Below the pieces are notes generated by a model that ran no database searches, had not been told where the DNA came from, and worked only from the letters and a program-made list of their open reading frames with translations. A stretch of 64,000 nt of DNA from Neospora caninum Liverpool. Its lineage: Eukaryota > Apicomplexa > Conoidasida > Eucoccidiorida > Sarcocystidae. This document shows positions 56,901 to 64,000 of this stretch, in pieces; the first letter of the stretch is position 1, and the number at the start of each line of letters is the position of its first letter. The stretch spans positions 4,140,839 to 4,204,838 of the forward strand of contig NC_018395.1 in NCBI RefSeq assembly GCF_000208865.1, written 5' to 3'. The position numbers and the translations under genes were made by a program.

Positions 56901-59900
56901 ACATAATATATATAATTTATATATATATATATATATATGGACATTCACACATAGATATACGTAAATACCTGAGTAGACACAAGAGAGTATAGGAGAGAAT
57001 GAACATGAAGACGTCAACGGGAATGTGTCCCTCGAAACAGGTGAGCGCTGCCTCTGAGCTCGATTGTCTCTGGTGCGTGTGCGCGCACACATGGAAGACA
57101 AGGAATGTTCGGTAAGTGGGCGTCTGGCCCTTTGAGTTCACAAGTCGTGCCGAGTTGCACGTGAGCGTTGACTGACCGAGGACAGTTTTTCAAGAGGCGT
57201 TTGATGGTCGTGTGAATATCAAACACATGGCAGGATTTCCAGGCTTTCTGGAAAGCAAAGCACACGCGACATGATTCACGACGATTGCGGGCGCGTCTGG
57301 TCCGGCATCTCACCATCCAAATACCTGGATCCCAAAGAGCTGTCTTTATTCGTACTAGCAAGCATTTGCATATCAACCGCTCCTTCGGCGTCCACGTCTC
57401 TCTTCACCCCTCTTAAGAGCTGAGTTTCTCCAGTGTGTTTTGTGGAGGCGAAGTGCGAGGACTTACGATTCGCGCGGCATCTCAACCACGCCTACGCATG
57501 CAGCGATGGATAGGCACGCGTAGCAGATATCACAACACATGTACACCCGTATGCACATATATCCATATATATCCATATATATATATATATATATATATAT
57601 CTGCGTCGATGGATGCATGAAAAGGTGTGTGATGTGCGTCTGCATCGAGAGGTGTCCGAGTTTACGGTGTTTGCCGTCTAAACTGGTTGTTCGACTAGTG
57701 TTTTGAACGGGTCTCTACCTTAACGGCGTTAACGACAGCCGACGTCTTAGGCAAATGTTGGCCTGTCGCGCGTGCCACGATGAGAGGACCGAAGATCCCC
57801 TGACGAAGAGAAAGAGCGTCTTCCGTTTGCACTCCTGAAAAGAAAAGGTTCACGCAAACAAAACGGTCGTCACAAAACGGCGAAAAACCACGATCGCTTT
57901 ACGACACATCCACCTCGGCACACGCATTTGCGGTCGCCCATGCATATATATACATACACATGTATGGATAATGTGGATAAATGTGTATGACGGGGAACAG
58001 AAAGGCCTATTTCGAGTATTGTGTCCGTTCACTGACGCCTGCATAGGGTATCATGCAGACGAGGGATTAGAGTGGGTGTTTCTGGGGGTTTCGCGCGGCG
58101 GGTTTACCTGCTTGCCGCTTCGTGGTGATCAGTTCACGGACTTGGTCCATGTCCAGCGGCGCGAAGGTCTTTGCGGCCTCTTCGTATTTCTTTTTTTCCT
58201 CCTCCAGCGCCTCCTCCTTCTCTGCAATCTGTTTCTCGATTTCCTGAATTTTCTCCTCTTTTGCCCGGGCAATATGGGCCAGCCGCTGGAGTTCGATCTC
58301 CTCGACGACGCACTCATTGATCTCGTCCATCCGATTCGCCAGCTGATAGCGGTGAAGGCGGCGCAGCTGCACACTGAAGAGCCAACAACGCGCATGCGCA
58401 GTCAACGCCGAACGCATGCATCACCTCATCCAGATGCCGTCCACGGTACTCCGCCGGCAGGCGCAAACGTGGCGACAGAGAAACACATGCACAACAGATG
58501 TACGTATATAATAACACGCTGGCCGACTAACAACACGCTCTGAGTGCACAAAAACATTCACACTGGTAAAAATCAGCGACACTCTCAATCTCGCCACGTA
58601 TCTCTCTATGTATGTATATAGGTGGTGGTTTCTATGCTGTCTAAAGCGCGGCGCGCACTTGGAATTCGCGGATCGCTGTTTGTGTCCACAGAACGAGTAT
58701 GTGCATGCAGTAGCTATGCATGCATGCAGGTGTCTCCACGAGCGCGCCGGGATCTTGCGGACGTGCGCGCGTTCGGCTCACCCGATTCTTCTGTACGCTT
58801 GAAGGAGCAATTCGAGGTTGGTGAATTGGTTGCTTTCCACGTCCCTGACGAGGGTCACGATTTCTTGAGTCATTTGCTTGAACATGGAAATGTACTGAGC
58901 CTGGAGCACCTGCGCGAGAGGAACCAAGTTTTCTTGCTCCAGCCGCTGCATGTTGTGGTGCTCGGCCAAGATGCGCAGATTGCACGTTTCTGTCTGTTGC
59001 AGGCGGTCGATCATCGACAGAGTGAAGCGCTGGACGAGGGACTCCCGGTCGGCGCAATTCTTGTTCAGCCGAACCAAAAGCTCTCTGCGCCACACACGCG
59101 GCGGCGCCGGATGCACATGTGAACACGCCGACCCGAATGAAGCAAAGAAAGATACAGAGTGCTAGATGTCCATACCCACATACAGACAGTTCTCTCTCTC
59201 TCTCTCTATCTATATATATATATATATATATATATCTGTATATATATATGTATATATATATATATGTAGTTTATGCCTATATACCTATATATATATACCT
59301 ATATATATATATATATATATATGCATGTGGGTGTGTTTCGTCTTATTCATGTTGAGGCGGGTAGGGAAAGGGTTATAGCGAGGCACTGAAACGCCGCCAG
59401 AATGGCCAGAGAGAGAGACGCCTTTCACACAAGACAGACGTCCGGCTGTCTACAGATGTAGACACGTTTGGAGGGCATCGCGAGGCAACGGGAGACGGTC
59501 ACACCGGTGCCGCATATCGATATTCACGAATCGTCACGCACGTACGGGTACCTGTATACTTGATGAGGGCGTTGCCATATGCGGCTGGCTACCTCGCTTT
59601 GTTTTCCGAAGGTAGCTGGGCACTGCACGGATGTGCGAGGAACGAGGGAGGCATTCGTTTTCGGTATTTTTCGCAGTCAAGGCTACTCCAAGGACGGCGA
59701 TGAAAACCCCGACACTGCATGTTTCTTCTGGTCGCACCACTCACCTCAAAAGATGGATATCTTCCCACTGAGACCGGATGTCCTGGACTTCTCTTCTGCG
59801 CTTCTCCTCCCGTTCCTTCGAGGTTTCTCCAAGCAGTTCTGCGCAATCCCGTCCTGCCTCTTCCCGTTTTCGTGCGTCTTCGCGTTCGAGTTGCTTGTGG

Positions 59901-61625
59901 ACCAGGTTTTCGAGGACTCTCACGACTTCTTCCTTCAGCTGCCTCTCGTCGGCCATGCCGTCGACCTTCCAGAGCAGTCTCGTCGCCTTTAGGTAGTTCC
60001 CTTCTTCCAGCACGCGCTCAAATTCACAGACCTGCGGAAGAACAGAGACAGAAAAACGGCTCTAAAAGGCTGAGAGGGGCCATCTCTCCCCGCTGCTCAA
60101 TACACGCATGCAGCGGTTGGAAGAAGCACCAATCGCGTCGTCGAGCACCAAGGCCACACGCGCGCAGAAAAGGCGCAAAAAAACGAACAAGCGAAGCACG
60201 AGATGAGAACGGTTTTTGTCTCTTTCCATGTGTCTCGCAGCCTCCGTCCCTGCCGCTCTTGGAAGAGCCTACGCACAGGACAGTGACGGTCGCCTCGTTC
60301 CCTGTCCTCGCGCCCCAAGGCTGAGGCGAAAGCAATGGACAGATCAAACTATGCATGTACTAAAATGTATACGCTTACAGAGACATTTCGGGATTTAAGA
60401 GCATCACGATAAATGCGTGCATATGCATATGTAGATATAAGCAGCTAGACGCACACGGAAGCCATCGACTTGTCTTGCCCCACTTCCACCGAGGAAAGTG
60501 TTCTCTTCGTTTTTCCGAGAATCCGTATTTAAAGGTTCGCACGCGTGCGCGACTTGATTTGCGTTGCCCACCTGTTGTCCGAGAAGCGATCGGCGGTCGA
60601 GTTCGGTGTACGCGGAGAACACCTCAACAAAGTTGCAAATGCGCGGTTTGATTGGGCATCCGAAAACAGGCTTCTCGTTGAGCGACACCACGATCTCTGC
60701 CTCCGTGTACACGGGAAGCTCCAGCGAGCGAATTTGCTGCAACGCATGCGCCCGGACGAACACCAGAAGTGCAAACTGGATCTCAGCCTCCCCTCGCGTC
60801 GGCAGTTCGAGGCGCGTGCACATCCGTGGAGACCAAGATACGCATTACCTCACTGCGCCTTTCCACGCACATGTGTTCACCTACAATCAACAGAGCCGAC
60901 AGACTGAGACGACCCTGCGTGGAGCCCCGACCTCTCATCGCAGTCCCACCTTTGCATTCCTTGGTGCGCCGGAGCTATCCACAAATCCCCCGCACGCGCC
61001 TCGATGCGCGGTGGGTTCGACACATGTTTGGCTCGGCCAAGGGGGACTTGACCAGGCGTCCTGAGGCTCGTGCGACACCGAGGGCCTACCTCGTAGGCTT
61101 CTGCGATCCCGGGTACGAAGACGTCGGGCTGTTTCTGAGTCATCCACGCGTACGCATCGAGTTTCTCCAACAAGCCGACGGCGATCTGCTGGAGCGGCGT
61201 CTTGGGCAGATAGACCGCGTAGTCGACTCTGTAGGTCCCGCGGCCCTCGTCGACAACTTGAAGAATGTTTGCGCCTTGCGATCCGCGGACACTTACGCGG
61301 TGGCCCCCCGTCGAGACGCGGTTCCCTGACAGGCCGACAAGAGAAGAAGCGCACACATGAACAAAAAAGCGCTGTGCACTACACACCGGGAAAATGTATA
61401 TACACGCACGGGTGCGCTCATATGCAAGCAGAGAAAGGGAGAGAGAGAGCACAGACGAGCGACGCTTTCCGACACCAAAACCTGTCAGTTTTGGTGTCGG
61501 AAGACCAGTTCCCAGCGAAAAAGTAATGGCGTTACACATGCGTCCAGGGATTGGGACAAGAATAAACATATTTCTGTATTGTCAAAGTCCCACATATGCA
61601 TATGTACATATATATATATATATAT

Positions 61626-61656
<31 letters not shown>

Positions 61657-63987
61657 TAGACATGTATAGATATAGACATGTATAGATATGGATATGAGGC
61701 GGAAGGCGAAACGGACCTTGAGTGGATTGTAGAGCACCATGCACCAAAAGAAAAGGCGCCGCGTTGGCAAGCGGAAGGCGCGTGCATCAACGCCAGATAC
61801 TGAAGCCGCTGTAGAAGTACAGTATATAACCCGTGCCCGGTTCAGGAACATGTCGGCACCCTTGCACAAGAGAGAGGTGTTCCCAAACGCGCGCGAGTCG
61901 GCTAGCTGTGGACTCGGCGTTTTTCGGAGCGTCCAGTGCCGTGTCCCTTTTTGCGGGGCCGTTCTCTCACCCATTTCATCGCAGATGGCGACGACGAATT
62001 GGTTGACGTAGTTGTGGAGCACGGCGGGTTTCACAGGTTCGCGTTTTGCGTCACCCTTGGCTAGGTTCCACTCTTCTTCTCGCTCGCGTTGCTCGATGAC
62101 GCGACGCGCTTCGTCCGCGTTGACATAAGGGAGTTGGAGGTGCGGCGAGGGCGAGGCGAAACAGATCTTGGCGGCGTGGCCGACGACTCGGCACGCCTCG
62201 GCGACGGCTTTTCCCCGGACAAAGTGAACCTCGAACGGTGACCCGGCGATCTCGAGTCCTTCGTAGGTGACATGCATGAGGACGAAACCCGGCCGGTTGT
62301 GTTTGTACTTGACGCGGTAGACGCAGTCGCCGTTCGTCTTCTCCACAACCCACTCCGGGGCAAACTGTTTCAGTTCCGTCTTGGTGATGACTCCTACGCG
62401 GCTGTTCCCGATCAAGGAGCTGTCTGTGCGGTAGGTATCCACGGAGAGACACGACGACGGGTCGGCAACGAACGAGTACTGAGGCTCGCCCAAGGGCGAG
62501 AAGCAGAGCGCGAGCGCACCGTCGGCTTCCGCAACGCCTTCGCCTCTCCGGTTCCGCGCCTTCACGTGGAACACATTCCATTCGCCAACGTGCCCGACCG
62601 TCAAGTTCGGTCCCTCGGCGACGCACATCTGGGCCTCGACGGGGCCGCTGCCTCGGGGCGAGGCCGCTGGGCCAGATCCGACCGCAGCCGGAGACAGAGG
62701 CAGTGGCGACGCGGAAAACTCGGCGGCAGCCTCATCCGACGCGGTCGAGTCAGCGTCACCTGCGTCGGCCAGAGAGAGCGGGGGTGTCCCCGGCAGCGGC
62801 TGGAGGTGCGTCGGCGCTGGACTGAAGAAGGCGCACACGGGGCGAGCGCCGGCGGGCGACCCTGGCGCCTCCTCGTCTTCTTCTGGAGCCGCCTCCGAAA
62901 GCTCCTTGGAGCCTGGCTTCGCCTCGAAGTCGTCCGCGAACGCCGTCCACTTTCCAAACGGACCAATCATCGGCGCGCCGTACGCGTTCGGCGAGCTGTG
63001 CCAGCTTTGCGTGCGGCGCCCCGTGCTCCGCCCCTGGATGTTCAGCTGCGCGAACTCGGCGGCCGTCATGAAGAGTCCGTCGGCGGGGCACGGGAAGACC
63101 CGCAGCTCGATGTGGCCGCAATGAAAGCGCGAGAAGGTCCCGTGGGAGTCCCCTGAAGCAATCAGAAAACGCCACAGAAAGGCACAGCGGAAAAAACTGT
63201 CCAGGCGAAGCCTCCGTCGCCGAGATTCCGCAGACGCCGCGCGCGCGCACCCCGACACCTACGTCCGTCACTCGGCGCTCGAGGCGCTGAAGCACTTGAC
63301 GATCGCACGTGTCAAACTCCTTCGCTTACCTGGGCCCCCGTCCGGGACGAAGCTGCGGAGCTTGTACGTTCGGAAGGCCGACGCGTCTTTGGTCCTGCCG
63401 CCTAGCCTGGCCTTGGCGGAGGTCTCCGAGTCGCCGTCGCAGTCCGTCCACGTTTCCGTCGCACTTTCCTCGTCCCGCGCGTCGCGCACACTCCCTGGAG
63501 TTCTCGGCGAAGTCTCCTGGAGCCGCCACCCCGGTGTCTGGGCAGCGCCGGGGACAGCTCCTCTCCCCGAGGCCTTCCACCCCCGCGTCTGCGCCGCACC
63601 CGGACTCTTCTCCACCTGCTGGGGTTGGCTGGAGCGACTGCGCTCCGGCGCGAACGAGGCCAAGTTCAGCGGCGACTCCAGGTTGGCGTAGATTTTGCCG
63701 TTCAGACAGAGGTAGAGAACCACGCTGGGGTCGAGCCCCGGGTATACCGGCAGACACACTTGGCCGCGGATGTAGCAGGAGAGCAGCGAATCCTCCGATC
63801 CGCTCATGCGCTCGATCGCAGAAAAGTTGAGAGGCTGGACTTCGCACTTGGTCACCGCGGTGATCTTGCGCGATTTCCGCCGCAAAATCGCTGGACACGC
63901 CTGCTCAGCCTCCCACATGGCGACTACAGACAGCTCGGCCTCGCAGATCTCCCGAAAGGTCAAACCGTAGATTGGCACATTCGCCAC
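53683..63987 (-). CDS. Large filamin-repeat and coiled-coil protein (5' end outside the window)
   Basis: Fourteen exons chain to about 1,642 aa: 63330-63987, 61971-63152, 61090-61325, 60572-60775, 59745-60031, 58782-59084, 58108-58373, 57719-57834, 57177-57247, 56969-57058, 56534-56702, 55719-55853, 54469-55389 and 53683-53973. The least certain edges are the acceptors at 60775 and 57058 and the donor at 55719. A first filamin/ABP280 repeat (about 62215-62635) shows [35 protein letters not shown] and [14 protein letters not shown] second spans two exons: [22 protein letters not shown], then [15 protein letters not shown]. Charged helices and a coiled coil ([20 protein letters not shown]) follow. 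Next come an EF-hand-like [21 protein letters not shown] and a conserved-looking tail ([34 protein letters not shown]). The architecture suggests an actin- or axoneme-associated scaffold; that is inference. The first visible exon has an acceptor at its edge, so more exons lie beyond the window. Confidence 0.85.
54266..54455. repeat. Long (TA)n/(CATA)n tract in intron
   Basis: Nearly 190 nt of TA with interspersed CA in the intron 53974-54468, immediately 3' of a GTAAAT donor on the minus strand. Confidence 0.9.
56872..56940. repeat. (TA)n tract in intron
   Basis: TA-rich tract in the intron 56703-56968 of the filamin-repeat gene. Confidence 0.85.
59209..59320. repeat. CT and (TA)n microsatellites in intron
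   Basis: CTCTCTCT followed by long interrupted TA repeats in the intron 59085-59744. Confidence 0.85.
61467..61502. repeat. Perfect 15-bp inverted repeat (hairpin) in intron
   Basis: TTCCGACACCAAAAC (61467-61481) and GTTTTGGTGTCGGAA (61488-61502) pair perfectly around the 6-nt loop CTGTCA. The element lies inside the intron 61326-61970 of the filamin-repeat gene and stands out from its TA/GATA-rich surroundings. Confidence 0.9.
61605..61695. repeat. (TA)n and (GATA)n microsatellite
   Basis: TA tract followed by about eight GATA units and then ATAGACATGTATAG repeats, in the same intron as the hairpin. Confidence 0.9.
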
Positions 63988-64000
63988 CTGAAGAGCACCC

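Overview
The window looks like nuclear DNA of a tissue-cyst-forming coccidian apicomplexan (Toxoplasma/Neospora/Hammondia type). This is inferred from the sequence, not from a database match. Genes are rich in introns with GT..AG borders. Coding exons favour G/C at third positions. Introns and spacers carry many (TA)n tracts and TGCATGCA-type motifs, which often abut splice acceptors. One enzyme of bacterial type starts with a signal-plus-transit-like leader of the kind used for apicoplast import. There is no operon structure; genes lie on both strands, separated by 0.3-3 kb.

Layout. 0.2-1.2 kb (+): helical, BAR-like coding remnants with in-frame stops. 1.4-6.7 kb (+): PH-domain protein with a 31-nt microexon and a long polyglutamate tract. 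8.5-9.9 kb (-): small single-pass membrane protein. 10.3-12.2 kb: coding-like blocks in clashing frames, not resolved. 12.6-16.7 kb (-): secreted M14 zinc carboxypeptidase with a Ser/Pro stalk. 19.5-23.2 kb (-): RumA/RlmD-type m5U RNA methyltransferase, probably apicoplast-targeted. 24.0-24.6 kb (+): small secreted protein. 24.9-28.7 kb (-): RAP-domain helical-repeat organelle RNA protein. 29.7 kb (+): tRNA-Arg(CCU). 30.7-34.8 kb (+): lipoate-protein ligase, probably mitochondrial. 35.7-36.05 kb: AT-richer patch. 37.3-39.3 kb (-): ANP32-type acidic LRR nuclear protein. 41.1-42.1 kb (+): unknown protein whose reading needs one +1 frame shift. 43.2-48.5 kb (-): DUF676-type serine esterase. 51.4-52.3 kb (+): short orphan EB1-C-terminal-like (EBH) protein. 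53.7 kb to the right edge (-): a very large filamin-repeat/coiled-coil protein whose 5' end lies outside the window.

The genes do not form one pathway. Three have organelle themes: the methyltransferase (apicoplast), lipoate ligase (mitochondrion) and RAP protein (mitochondrion or apicoplast). Two have cytoskeletal themes: the EBH protein and the filamin-repeat protein. For nine genes the exon phases were chained by hand from start to stop. Where a junction is uncertain, the entry says so. The best candidates for something undescribed are the orphan EBH protein, the filamin-repeat giant and the frameshifted gene at 41-42 kb.
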